Assembly (NCBI RefSeq): GCF_042920265.1
Contig: NZ_JBDQZI010000002.1
Span: forward strand, 310,001 to 374,000
Reading direction: 5' to 3'
Source of the DNA: Lysinibacillus_B sp042920265
GTDB taxonomy: Bacteria > Bacillota > Bacilli > Bacillales_A > Planococcaceae
DNA length: 64,000 nucleotides
Part shown: positions 1 through 8,685 of the stretch, piece by piece
Numbering within the stretch: the stretch's first letter is position 1
How the letters are laid out: every line of letters begins with the position of its first letter
Position numbers and translations under genes: made by a program
The notes under the pieces: model-generated
What the model was told of the DNA's origin: nothing
Seen by the model: the letters and a program-made list of their open reading frames with translations, nothing else
Databases searched by the model: none

Positions 1-299
1 TGCCTAAAAAGTCCATTGATCGCAATGTCAATTCCTTAATTTATTCCAATCATTTACACCCTACGATTATGTATGAATCAGATTTAGACCATGCCCTTTT
101 AGCCATGGTAGAGCAAGGTGTAGGCATTACCATTATGCCTAAATTATTACTTTACAATATCCCGTTATCCATTTCTTGCATTCCTTTCGAAGAAAAATAT
201 ATGCGAACGTTAGGGATTGTCACGAAGAAAAACATTGCTTTAAATACAAGGCTTAGCGAGTTTATCGCCATCGTCGAGCAATTAATTACTTTTGATTAA
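1..299 (+). CDS. LysR-family transcriptional regulator, C-terminal part (5' end outside window)
   Basis: The reading frame is open from position 3 and stops at 299, so only the last ~98 residues are present. The segment reading ALLAMVEQGVGITIMPKLLL is typical of the end of the LysR substrate-binding (type 2 periplasmic-like) domain, where a regulator senses a small effector. The helix-turn-helix half lies before the window. It is co-directional with, and 101 bp upstream of, the arginase-fold gene at 401, so it may regulate that cluster; this is inferred from position only. No terminator is visible after it. The family call is fairly safe, the effector is unknown. Confidence 0.75.
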   Translation, partial: PKKSIDRNVNSLIYSNHLHPTIMYESDLDHALLAMVEQGVGITIMPKLLLYNIPLSISCIPFEEKYMRTLGIVTKKNIALNTRLSEFIAIVEQLITFD

Positions 300-322
300 T
301 TTTATTTTTTTTAAAAAAGTGT

Positions 323-351
323 TTGACTTTTTTTAAAAATAAATTTATCTT
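323..351 (+). promoter_or_regulatory. Probable sigma-A promoter of the 401-2963 cluster
   Basis: TTGACT at 323-328 and TATCTT at 346-351 are separated by 17 bp in a very AT-rich stretch, 50 bp before the start codon at 401. A GGGGG ribosome site lies at 387-391. Confidence 0.5.
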
Positions 352-400
352 TTAAATTAATTCCAAACTTTTTAACAATTCAAACAGGGGGTACATTGGA

Positions 401-1342
401 ATGGACAACTTATATGGCAACACACCTTGCTTTTTAAATGCAACAAATTTACTTAAAGCTGAAAATACAGAGGAAGTAGACGCAATCGTTTACGGTGTTC
501 CTTGGGAAGGTGCTGTAACGTGGGGAGATTATACAGGCTGTGAGTTAGGCCCGAAAGTTATGCGCTTATGTTCAGGTCGCTATAGCGGCTATTTACCTGA
601 ATTAAATCACGTAGATGTATTTGAGAGTATTAAATTAGGAGACATTGGTGACATCGATGTTGTACCAGCAGATGTAGATGAAACAATGCACCGAATTGAG
701 AAATTTACAGAAGCACTGTGGAAAAAAGAAAAATTCCTTATTGGATTAGGTGGCGATCATGGGATTACGTTCCCGATCATCAAAGGCTTAGTCAATACAG
801 GGAAAAAAGTGGGGATTATCCACTTAGATACACACTATGATAATTTACCTTCACATAACGGAGATAAATATGCACGTTGTAGTCCATTCATGCGTCTATA
901 CGAATTAGACGGTGTCCGCAATGAAAGCATCATTCATACAGGGATTCACGGCCCACGTAACTTCCCTCAAAGCGGGAAAAACGCAGTAGCTGCTGGCGCT
1001 GTAACAATCACAATGAATGATATTCGTAAACACGGCGATTTGGAAGCGTTCGCAAAAGAGATTTATGCACAAGCAAGCACAGATGTAGATTGCGTGTACT
1101 TAAGTATTTGTAGTGACGTATTAGACTACGCATTCAATCCAGGTGGTCCAGTAGACGGCAACGGCTTAACATCTTATGAACTATTAACGTTAGTGAACGA
1201 ATTTGGGAAACAAGGGATCATCGGTATGGACTTTGTAGAAGTTTATCCACAACAAGACCCTAGCAACCGTTCTGCACACTTAGCATCAACGATCGTGTTA
1301 TATGCATTAGCTGGTCATATCGACTACAAAAAAGGGCTATGA
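401..1342 (+). CDS. Arginase/agmatinase-fold hydrolase with a noncanonical metal site
   Basis: A 313-residue protein of the ureohydrolase family, which normally uses two manganese ions to split guanidino compounds. Visible metal motifs are GGDH (117-120) and DTHYD (143-147; family consensus DAHxD). The third motif, normally SxDxD, reads SICSD (235-239), so the Asp that bridges both metals in arginase is Cys237; Asp239 remains. The following segment with NPGG and GLTSYELL aligns well with the family, so the fold is intact. The gene overlaps the glutaminase by ATGA at 1339, implying translational coupling. The substrate cannot be assigned: agmatine, guanidino acids and formiminoglutamate are all used by relatives. 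Cys237 may mean altered metal use or lost classical activity. Confidence 0.75.
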   Translation: MDNLYGNTPCFLNATNLLKAENTEEVDAIVYGVPWEGAVTWGDYTGCELGPKVMRLCSGRYSGYLPELNHVDVFESIKLGDIGDIDVVPADVDETMHRIEKFTEALWKKEKFLIGLGGDHGITFPIIKGLVNTGKKVGIIHLDTHYDNLPSHNGDKYARCSPFMRLYELDGVRNESIIHTGIHGPRNFPQSGKNAVAAGAVTITMNDIRKHGDLEAFAKEIYAQASTDVDCVYLSICSDVLDYAFNPGGPVDGNGLTSYELLTLVNEFGKQGIIGMDFVEVYPQQDPSNRSAHLASTIVLYALAGHIDYKKGL

Positions 1343-2292
1343 TCAAAGGGCTTGAACAGTTTCTTATCCAATTAACGAATGAGTATAAAGGTCAATCCAT
1401 TGGAAAGTGCGCGAATTATATTCCTGCACTTTCCAAACAAAATCCAGAGATGATGGCAATCTCGCTGTATTTCCCACAAGGGCATACATTAAATATTGGC
1501 GACACGCATTATGCATTCACTGTACAAAGTATTAGTAAAGTATTTTCATTTATTGCGGCTTGTACAGCGATTGGCATTGAAAGTGTACTGTCCAAAGTAG
1601 ATGTTGAACCAACGGGCGATAGCTTTAATTCCTTGCTACGTTTTGAATTATCCGATGCCAAAAAGCCATTTAATCCTTGGATTAATGCAGGTGCGATCAC
1701 GGTTGTCTCGTTGTTACCGGGCAATAGCGCAGAGGACAAAGTAAATTTTGTCTTAGATTTCTTATCTTCTGTAATTGGGAAACGGCTGCAGATCAATCAA
1801 GACGTCTTTTTGTCAGAGTGGGAAACAGCGGATCGCAACAAAGCGATGGTGCACTTTTTAAAAGAAAAGCAAATCCTTTCAGGGGACGTCGATGAAATTT
1901 TAAAAGCGTATACGAAACTTTGTTCAATGGAGTTAACTGTCGGGGATTTAGCGAAATTTGGTTGCATCCTCTCAACGGACGGCTACGACCTCGAAAAAAG
2001 GGAGCAAGTATTTCCGATTAAAGTAGCACGATTGACAAAAATTTTAATGTACACATCGGGCATGTATAACGGTTCTGGTAAGTTTGCCACAACGATTGGC
2101 ATTCCAGCAAAAAGTGGCGTCTCGGGAGGCATTTTAGGGATTATCCCCGCTTCTCCGAAAAACCATCCGTTATTTGTTGATGGACTAGGTTTAGGAATTT
2201 TCAGCCCACCACTTGACGAAAATGGGAATAGCGTTAAAAGTATGATTGTGATGGAAAAATTATTTCACCACTATCCTGTAACTATTTTCTAA
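1339..2292 (+). CDS. glsA: Glutaminase (serine-dependent, GlsA/YbgJ type)
   Basis: A 317-residue protein of the beta-lactamase-like glutaminase family, hydrolysing L-glutamine to glutamate and ammonia in the cytoplasm. The catalytic S-x-x-K pair is seen as S64-I-S-K67 in QSISKVF. Other family marks are GKCANYIPAL near residue 22, NPWINAGAI near 112 and the KSGVSGG loop in the C-terminal third. Length is normal for the family (about 310). The start ATG overlaps the TGA of the upstream hydrolase. Pairing with an arginase-fold enzyme suggests nitrogen scavenging or a glutamate-yielding pathway; this is inference from context. Confidence 0.9.
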   Translation: MIKGLEQFLIQLTNEYKGQSIGKCANYIPALSKQNPEMMAISLYFPQGHTLNIGDTHYAFTVQSISKVFSFIAACTAIGIESVLSKVDVEPTGDSFNSLLRFELSDAKKPFNPWINAGAITVVSLLPGNSAEDKVNFVLDFLSSVIGKRLQINQDVFLSEWETADRNKAMVHFLKEKQILSGDVDEILKAYTKLCSMELTVGDLAKFGCILSTDGYDLEKREQVFPIKVARLTKILMYTSGMYNGSGKFATTIGIPAKSGVSGGILGIIPASPKNHPLFVDGLGLGIFSPPLDENGNSVKSMIVMEKLFHHYPVTIF

Positions 2293-2303
2293 ACTGGGGG
2301 GAC

Positions 2304-2963
2304 ATGATTTTGGATAAGAAACAAACAAATCGAAAAATTTTAGAAAACTATTTTCAAATGGCTGACATGATCGTTCATACTTTCGGACCACAATGTGAGG
2401 TCGTCATTCATGATTTAGCAGATGTTCAATCATCCTTAATTTATATTAATGGTACTGTCACAAACCGCTCGCTCGGGGCACCTGTAACAGATGTGATTTT
2501 AAAAGAGTTACGCAAGTCTGGCAATGACATTCAAGATATGCTTGGTTATACGATTAAAACGAAAAGTAACCAGCATATTAAAACGTCTACTATGTTTATC
2601 CGAAATGACGACAATGATGTAATCGGTTACATCGGTATCAATTATGATATGACAGCATTTAAATATATTCAAAGTGTATTAGACGACTTTATTAGCGCTA
2701 AGCCTGGACTACCAAATGACGAAATGAATGAGTCCTATGCCAATAACGTAGAAGAAATCTTTGAACAAATTATTCAAAGCTCTTTGTTAGAAGTACATGT
2801 ACCTGTTGAAAAAATGTCCAGACAAGATAAAATCCGCTTCGTGCAAATTTTAGACGATAAAGGGATTTTCCTCATTCATGGCGCGGTCGATAAAGTAAGT
2901 GATATTTTACAAGTTTCAAAGCAAACCATCTACAATTATTTAGATGTGATAAAGAATAGTTAA
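2304..2963 (+). CDS. YheO-like PAS / helix-turn-helix transcriptional regulator
   Basis: A 219-residue protein. The N-terminal half (about 15-125) has the YheO-like PAS signature, including GPQCEVVIHDL and a conserved IGYIGINYD strand. The C-terminal ~60 residues form a helix-turn-helix with VSKQTIYNYLD at the recognition helix. Family members such as DauR control amino acid metabolism genes. It lies 11 bp after glsA with a GGGGGG ribosome site and 43 bp before the transporter, so it probably regulates this cluster. The effector is unknown. Confidence 0.8.
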   Translation: MILDKKQTNRKILENYFQMADMIVHTFGPQCEVVIHDLADVQSSLIYINGTVTNRSLGAPVTDVILKELRKSGNDIQDMLGYTIKTKSNQHIKTSTMFIRNDDNDVIGYIGINYDMTAFKYIQSVLDDFISAKPGLPNDEMNESYANNVEEIFEQIIQSSLLEVHVPVEKMSRQDKIRFVQILDDKGIFLIHGAVDKVSDILQVSKQTIYNYLDVIKNS

Positions 2964-3006
2964 TGAATTTAGGGGATGTTTTTAAAAGGAGAAAAGGGGG
3001 CTATTT

Positions 3007-4263
3007 ATGACTGTTAACATGGAACAGACAAAAGAACAAACGACGAAGAAAAGTCTTGCTGATAAATTGAAGGTGATTGGTCCGGGAGCGATTATTACCG
3101 CTTCCTTTATTGGACCAGGAACGGTAACGACAGCGACGAAAGCTGGTGCCTCTTATGGTTATGCGATTTTATGGACAGTCGTATTTTCGATTATTGCGAC
3201 GATTGTTTTGCAAGAAATGTCCGCACGTCTTGGGATTATTTCACGTAAAACGTTAGGTGATGCTGTACGAGAGCAATTTGATAACAAAATCTTACGGTTC
3301 GGTTCCGTATGGCTTGTATTAATGGCGATTTCGGTAGGCTGTGCTGCCTATATTGCCGGTGACTTAATTGGGACCTCGTTAGGGATTCATACATTAACAA
3401 ACATTCCAACGAATGTGTTAGGTCCGATGTTTGGGATCGTTATTTTAATATTAGGCTTATCGGGTAGCTATAAATTAATTGAAAAAGTCATGATCGGTTT
3501 AGTGATCGTCATGAGTGCTACTTTCTTTACAACAGCGATTATTGCAAAGCCAGACTTAGGAGCCGTATTTAGCGGTGCATTTATCCCAAGTGTGCCATCT
3601 GGCTCTATCCTTACAGTGATTGCGTTAATCGGGACAACTATCGTTCCATATAACTTGTTTTTACATTCCGCTTCTGTTCAAGAAAGATGGAATAAGCCAG
3701 AGCATTTAAAGGAATCAAGATGGGATATTATTATTTCCATCGGGATTGGTGGCTTAATTACAGCGGCGATTTTAATTACGGCTGGTACGTTAATTCATGG
3801 TGTAGAAGTATCGAGTGCGGCAGAAATGTCATTACAATTAGAGCCCCTTTTAGGCGATTGGGCAAAAGTATTTATTAGTATTGGTTTATTTGCGGCTGGT
3901 TTTTCTTCTGCTCTTGCTTCCCCATTAGGTGCTGCGATTACGGTAAGTAATGTACTCGGTTGGAAAGACGGCATGAAGGACAAGCGCTTCAAACTCGTAT
4001 TTACAATCATTATTGTGATCGGGATTTTATTCTCTGCGTTAAAGATCAATCCACTGTCTGTTCTATTGTTTGCCCAAGCATTGAATGGTATCTTATTACC
4101 GGTTATTACGATTATGTTATTAATTATTATGAATAACAAAAAGTTTCTTGGTGAATATAAAAATGGTCCTCTTGCTAATATTTTAGGCATAATTGTCACA
4201 ATAATCTGTACTTTTTTAGGGCTGTATAGCTTAATGGATGTATTCAGTTCGATTTTTGGTTAA
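3007..4263 (+). CDS. NRAMP-fold transporter lacking the metal-binding side chains
   Basis: A 418-residue polytopic membrane protein with about 11 hydrophobic helices and clear NRAMP (SLC11/MntH) similarity. In true manganese/iron transporters TM1 carries DPGN and TM6 carries MPHN; here the same positions read GPGT (36-39) and VPYN (213-216). The Asp, Asn and Met side chains that hold the ion are therefore all replaced. Similar divergent members occur in Bacillus oxoprolinase operons (YcsG), so transport of a small organic molecule is more likely than of a transition metal. With glutaminase and an arginase-fold enzyme upstream, an amine, guanidino compound or amino acid derivative is plausible. 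A GGGGGC ribosome site precedes the start. Confidence 0.8.
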   Translation: MTVNMEQTKEQTTKKSLADKLKVIGPGAIITASFIGPGTVTTATKAGASYGYAILWTVVFSIIATIVLQEMSARLGIISRKTLGDAVREQFDNKILRFGSVWLVLMAISVGCAAYIAGDLIGTSLGIHTLTNIPTNVLGPMFGIVILILGLSGSYKLIEKVMIGLVIVMSATFFTTAIIAKPDLGAVFSGAFIPSVPSGSILTVIALIGTTIVPYNLFLHSASVQERWNKPEHLKESRWDIIISIGIGGLITAAILITAGTLIHGVEVSSAAEMSLQLEPLLGDWAKVFISIGLFAAGFSSALASPLGAAITVSNVLGWKDGMKDKRFKLVFTIIIVIGILFSALKINPLSVLLFAQALNGILLPVITIMLLIIMNNKKFLGEYKNGPLANILGIIVTIICTFLGLYSLMDVFSSIFG

Positions 4264-4316
4264 TTACTCATCTAAACATTTGCGCGAGCCACACGTTCCG
4301 CACATGCAAAAATAGA

Positions 4317-4359
4317 AACCCGCTAACAGCTACTTGGTCAGCTGTTAGCGGGTTTTTTT
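4317..4359 (+). terminator. Factor-independent terminator after the transporter
   Basis: A perfect 15-bp stem (AACCCGCTAACAGCT and its complement) with an 8-base loop is followed by a T tract. Confidence 0.9.
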
Positions 4360-4410
4360 ATACTGTCGTTAATCCTCTACAGCAGCCAGTACCTTCATAT
4401 AATTTCAGTA

Positions 4411-6201
4411 TTACGGCGTATTTGGTGGTGACAAACTGACGATGACGATACCTGGTTCAATTCCGGTACGTACTTTGCCATTAACGAAGAAATGCAAATC
4501 TTTCCCTGGCCCAATCGTAAAGAGCGGGATGACTTGATGTTCATTGTCTTCACGATACATTTTGTATGTGTATTGCTCTGAAATCGTTGTTTTACGAATT
4601 ACATAGCCGCTCCGTACTAAATCATTCAATTTATGGATGTCTAATCCTTCTGTGAGCAATGTTTTCCCGCCGAGTGATTTTGAATAATTGGTTGGATCAC
4701 CTGAGTGAATAGCGGTCTGATACAATGCCTCTCGTCCCCACTCAGGTACAAAGTTGATGCAAATGAGGGCATTGTAAGCATCTTCTTCTGTAGCTGCAAT
4801 GAGTCGGTCATACGGTCCCAAATCTACGTAGAACTCTGTCTGTTCACTTAACACATCCCCTACTTCAGTAGTGAGTCCTGCTTGACGGGCTTCATATAAA
4901 TTTTGCCATGATCGATCCATAACCAACACCGGTTTATGAAAGGAAGCGAGTGCCTCTCCTAGTAGTGCGGTAAATGGGCTCCCTCCAACAATGACAACGC
5001 CTGATTCGGTCGTTGCTTGTAAATGTAATTTACGGGCGAGCCACGTAATCGAAAAACCGTGCGCTAATACGGTAGCAAAAACAAGGGCCAGCGTTAAGGC
5101 TGTTAACAGTTGTGCACTTTGAAATCCGGCATTTTGTAAGGCATTTGCAAAATAACCGGACACGGTTAATGCTACAATCCCGCGCGGTGCAATCCACCCG
5201 ATTAATGTTCTTTCTTCTTTTGTGAGCCCCACGTTGATCGTTGCAATCCACATTGACACTGGTCTCACAATCAACATCATCGCTAACACAAATAACAACA
5301 TACGCCAATTTAAAATGGCTAATAATGTATCCATTGTCAGTGACGCTGTTAACATAATAAACACGCTCGAAATCAATAGTACCGAAATATTTTCTTTGAA
5401 ATGCAATAAATCATGATGACTCGTTAAATGCATATTCGCCATCACCAGTCCCATGGCCGTAACAGCTAGTAAACCCGTTTCGTGCATAATTAAATCGGAA
5501 AGCGCGAAGGACATGAGGACAGACGCCAGCACAATGGGTGATTTTAAGTATTCTGGAATGAAGCCACGCTCTAATAAAACGCCGAGTATGAAGCCAAACG
5601 CTGCCCCAATAACAGCCGCGGCAACAGAGGATAAGAAAAACGCCAGAATCGTTGTACCACCTTCTAAGTTATTCGTCGTGAGTACAACTTGAAAGGCAAA
5701 TAACGCAAGTAGTGCCCCAAACGGATCGACGACAATCCCTTCCCACTTTAAAATCGCAGCTGGTCGTTCTTTTAATTTTGCTTGCCGTAAAAGAGGTAAA
5801 ATGACAGTCGGGCCTGTTACGATAAATAAACCTCCGATGACAAATGCCACAGCCCATGAAAGTCCCGCTACATAATGGGCGGCAAGAGAGCCCGCAATCC
5901 ACGCGATAAACGCACCGACTGTAGAAACACGTAAAATCGCCTTGCGAAACCCTCGTATTTCTCGGAAATCGAGACTAAGGCTACCTTCAAATAAAATAAT
6001 GGCCACAGCAAGGGAGATAAATGGGTTAAACACATCGCCGAATGTTTCAGACGGGTTAAATAACCCCGTAAACGGGCCAATGATTAAGCCCATTAGTGAC
6101 ATCGCAACAATGGCAGGTATGCGGAAACGCCATGCAATCCATTGTGCTAACATACCGAGAAAAATAATACAGGTGAGTTCAAATAAAATTGAATGAAGCA
6201 T
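4411..6201 (-). CDS. CPA1-type cation/proton antiporter with C-terminal Rossmann (RCK-like) domain
   Basis: About 596 residues. Residues 1-390 hold a dozen hydrophobic helices of the NhaP/CPA1 fold, including LFEGSLSL and the core WEGIVVDPFGALLALF, which carries the ion-binding Asp. From about 400 a Rossmann-like domain starts (VVIVGGSPFTALL), resembling TrkA-N/RCK nucleotide-binding regulators. It would exchange sodium or potassium for protons at the cytoplasmic membrane, supporting pH and salt tolerance. Three consecutive ATGs occur; GGAGG sits 7 bases before the third (6201) and too close to the first (6207), so I chose the third. It converges on the upstream operon. Confidence 0.85.
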   Translation of the reverse strand: MLHSILFELTCIIFLGMLAQWIAWRFRIPAIVAMSLMGLIIGPFTGLFNPSETFGDVFNPFISLAVAIILFEGSLSLDFREIRGFRKAILRVSTVGAFIAWIAGSLAAHYVAGLSWAVAFVIGGLFIVTGPTVILPLLRQAKLKERPAAILKWEGIVVDPFGALLALFAFQVVLTTNNLEGGTTILAFFLSSVAAAVIGAAFGFILGVLLERGFIPEYLKSPIVLASVLMSFALSDLIMHETGLLAVTAMGLVMANMHLTSHHDLLHFKENISVLLISSVFIMLTASLTMDTLLAILNWRMLLFVLAMMLIVRPVSMWIATINVGLTKEERTLIGWIAPRGIVALTVSGYFANALQNAGFQSAQLLTALTLALVFATVLAHGFSITWLARKLHLQATTESGVVIVGGSPFTALLGEALASFHKPVLVMDRSWQNLYEARQAGLTTEVGDVLSEQTEFYVDLGPYDRLIAATEEDAYNALICINFVPEWGREALYQTAIHSGDPTNYSKSLGGKTLLTEGLDIHKLNDLVRSGYVIRKTTISEQYTYKMYREDNEHQVIPLFTIGPGKDLHFFVNGKVRTGIEPGIVIVSLSPPNTP

Positions 6202-6244
6202 CATCATTCCTCCGTTTTCTAGACGGTCTTTTACTATCTGTAGA

Positions 6245-7054
6245 TTATTCTTGTTCTTTTTTTACTTCTAATTCTTTTAATTTATCGCGATCAAACACGA
6301 CTTCTTCATCTAGAGGAGCTAGCTCGTCATTTTTTCGTTTATCCCAATTAAATACACGTTCACGGGCGATTTCTACCCTCTCCTCTGTCACGGGCATATG
6401 CATCGTCATGAGCTCATCGGATGAATAAATCGAGACTTTCTGTTTTTTGCCTTGTAGCGCAATGACTTTCATAGCAAGGGCGACTTGACTCGCTTCAATG
6501 GCACGCGCTTTTTTCATCGGGCCGATAAGGAGTGGATTGAGTGCTCGAAGTGCGGCCTCCCCTACTTTTTCCCCTAGTCGAAACTCTTGGCGATTGCCGA
6601 CAAGTAGCGACGGGCGCACGATAGAGAGCTGTGGCAAATCCATGTCCATCAACTCTTTTTCAAGCTTTCCTTTTACCTGGTTGTAATACGCCATCGATTT
6701 TTCATTGGCCCCCATAGCTGAGATAACGATGAAATGCTGGATACCACGCTTTTTCGCCATCGCTGCAATATGTAGCGGGTACTCAATATCCACCTTTTCA
6801 AATTGTTGTCTCGTCCCCGCTTTTTTAATCGTTGTCCCGAGACAGCAAAATACGTCATCCGCAAACTCCAAATCAGATTCAACTAGCTCATCAAAATTTA
6901 CGATTCGTTCTACTAATTTGTCATGTGTATAGTTGAGTTGCCTTCTTGTAAGCACTGTGACCGACATATATTCCTTACTTTCACAAAGTAGCTGTACAAG
7001 CTGTGATCCGACTAGCCCCGTTGCACCAACCACAATCGCTGAACGCATGCCCAT
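6245..7054 (-). CDS. NAD(P)-binding SDR-like oxidoreductase (HTATIP2/YbjT-like)
   Basis: A 269-residue atypical short-chain dehydrogenase-like protein. The dinucleotide-binding motif is VVGATGLVGSQLV near the N terminus; a VISAMGAN strand and a YNQVKGKLE helix carry the Tyr-x3-Lys pair. SIVRPSLLVGNR is typical of the HTATIP2/NAD(P)H-binding group. The open frame extends to 7117, but AAAGGTGG lies 8 bases before the ATG at 7054, so that start is preferred. The C-terminal ~50 residues are highly charged. The substrate is unknown; relatives are linked to redox or nucleotide sensing. It is 37 bp downstream of nothing co-transcribed and diverges from the gene at 7220. Confidence 0.75.
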   Translation of the reverse strand: MGMRSAIVVGATGLVGSQLVQLLCESKEYMSVTVLTRRQLNYTHDKLVERIVNFDELVESDLEFADDVFCCLGTTIKKAGTRQQFEKVDIEYPLHIAAMAKKRGIQHFIVISAMGANEKSMAYYNQVKGKLEKELMDMDLPQLSIVRPSLLVGNRQEFRLGEKVGEAALRALNPLLIGPMKKARAIEASQVALAMKVIALQGKKQKVSIYSSDELMTMHMPVTEERVEIARERVFNWDKRKNDELAPLDEEVVFDRDKLKELEVKKEQE

Positions 7055-7219
7055 ATAAAAAACCACCTTTCTATTTAAAACGCTTCTAAAAATGCAAATG
7101 CATCCAGAAAAACACATTTACTCACCGTCTAATATGCTTTTTGTTTCATTTTCACACATACTTACCAATTTTTCACCATATTTTAAAAAGAACATGCGAG
7201 AGAAAGGATGCGATGAAAC

Positions 7220-8251
7220 ATGCCAAATCAAAAAAGAAAAATTGCTTTTATCGTAGAACAATGCCCTTTTAAAGGCTTATATCCATTTAAACGAGCAATG
7301 ATTTTAAGTAAATTGTTAGATGAAGAATCCGTATTTATGTTTATTAAAACAAATAATCCGATTATATTAAAACAATTTGAAGATTCAGGTATTACACCTG
7401 TTTTATTTGAAAAGTACGAGGAGCTTGTCAAGGCACTCCGTAATTTAGAGTTAGATTTAATTATCCAAGATGGTAGAGATTCATTAATTGAACAAATGGA
7501 GTTATTGCGACCGTTGTGTAAAACAATGGTTCACTTCGATGATTTCGGGAGTGGTAACGTATTAGTCGATTGCAATGTATTGGCGCTATTTGAAGAGCTA
7601 GGCTCAGGTGAACTACTCCCACCTAATACATTAGCAGGTAGTTATGCATTTGCAGTGGAGGAACAATTGCAAGAAATTGCGGCAGAGCGCAATACGATGA
7701 TTGAAAATGATCCCCCTCATATTGTTATTGCATTTGAGGACGGGGACGAAAACAATCTCACATACCGTACATTGCGCCATTTAACACAGCTGCATATTCC
7801 ACTCAAAATTTCGGTGGCGATTGATGATGAATATAAGCATCCCGTCAGTGATTTACAAATGATGCTACTGAGCCGCCGCAACGGGAAAATTGTGCAAAAA
7901 AGTGATGCTTTATACGAGTTACTTCATAGTGCCGATATTGTCGTATGTAACAATAACTATACACCATATAAAGTGGCCGCCGTCAGCATCCCATGTATTA
8001 CGCTGGCACAGCAAGAGCGTGAAATTGGACATTCCTTTGCACGTGAATTAAACGGTTTTATCCATTTAGGTTTAGGGCGCAAAATTAAACAATCATCCAT
8101 TCAAAATGCCGTGATGGAGCTACTTCTTCATGAGCATCGCCGAGACCGCGCCATTCGCAAGCAACGCTCGTTAGATATATTAGGAAACAATGAAATTTTG
8201 CAAGCGCTATTACTAGACTTTGCATACGGCCGCCATTTAGCCCAGTTGTAA
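7220..8251 (+). CDS. PseG/SpsG-like GT-B-fold protein, function unknown
   Basis: A 343-residue soluble protein. The N-terminal half starts with an IAFIVEQ strand and a Lys/Arg-containing helix, and the C-terminal part has LLHSADIVVCNNNYTPYKVAAVSIPCITLA. This resembles the nucleotide-sugar binding half of PseG/SpsG/MurG-like GT-B proteins (aD-IVI-gG-T-yE-aa-GvP pattern). The usual GlyGly of that loop is replaced by Asn residues. PseG hydrolyses a UDP-sugar in pseudaminic acid synthesis and SpsG acts in spore coat polysaccharide synthesis. No sugar biosynthesis gene is adjacent, so the role is not assigned. The start ATG follows GAAAGGATGCG. The 21-bp array starts 9 bp after its stop. Confidence 0.5.
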   Translation: MPNQKRKIAFIVEQCPFKGLYPFKRAMILSKLLDEESVFMFIKTNNPIILKQFEDSGITPVLFEKYEELVKALRNLELDLIIQDGRDSLIEQMELLRPLCKTMVHFDDFGSGNVLVDCNVLALFEELGSGELLPPNTLAGSYAFAVEEQLQEIAAERNTMIENDPPHIVIAFEDGDENNLTYRTLRHLTQLHIPLKISVAIDDEYKHPVSDLQMMLLSRRNGKIVQKSDALYELLHSADIVVCNNNYTPYKVAAVSIPCITLAQQEREIGHSFARELNGFIHLGLGRKIKQSSIQNAVMELLLHEHRRDRAIRKQRSLDILGNNEILQALLLDFAYGRHLAQL

Positions 8252-8259
8252 GCGTGATT

Positions 8260-8351
8260 TACTTGCTTAATATGGGATGTTACTTGCCATATTTGTAGAT
8301 TTACTTGCCTAATATTAAATTTTACTTATTATATTTTTAGATGTACTTGCC
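8260..8351 (+). repeat. 21-bp phased array, core TACTTGCC, five copies
   Basis: Core starts lie at 8260, 8281, 8302, 8323 and 8344, exactly 21 bp apart. The cores read TACTTGCT, TACTTGCC, TACTTGCC, TACTTATT and TACTTGCC. The bases between cores are not conserved. The array begins 9 bp after the stop codon of the gene ending at 8251. Confidence 0.85.
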
Positions 8352-8431
8352 TGAATCTCCCTCATTCTCAAACTTCCCTTTCATGTGCTACAATAAGGCG
8401 TAGCGATTGTTTGTAAAGGGGCGTATTTTTT

Positions 8432-8617
8432 ATGCTTACGAAAGCACAAGTTCAACAGGAAATTACAGAGTTAAAAATGGACTATATCAACCTACAAGGC
8501 GATATGGAAAAGCTTGAATCATTAGGGCACGAAGGTTCAGTGAAACAAGCTTTAGAGCGCCTTGAGAAAATGGAAGCACGACTAGCAGAATTAAACAAAC
8601 AGCTGGCTGCTTTCTAA
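8432..8617 (+). CDS. SE1832-family small protein
   Basis: A 61-residue, entirely helical, charged protein (ITELKMDYINLQGDMEKLES) predicted to form a coiled coil. It resembles the uncharacterised SE1832 family found beside other genes in Bacillales and Staphylococcus. An AAAGGGG ribosome site precedes the ATG and a good terminator follows, so it is a real monocistronic gene. The function is unknown. Confidence 0.8.
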   Translation: MLTKAQVQQEITELKMDYINLQGDMEKLESLGHEGSVKQALERLEKMEARLAELNKQLAAF

Positions 8618-8621
8618 TCTG

Positions 8622-8649
8622 CTCGCGGTATTTTCCACCGCGAGTTTTT
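8622..8649 (+). terminator. Terminator of the SE1832-family gene
   Basis: The stem CTCGCGGT/ACCGCGAG with a 7-base loop is followed by five T. Confidence 0.9.
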
Positions 8650-8685
8650 ATATGAAAATAACGAAGCAATAGTTGGAGGATAGGT

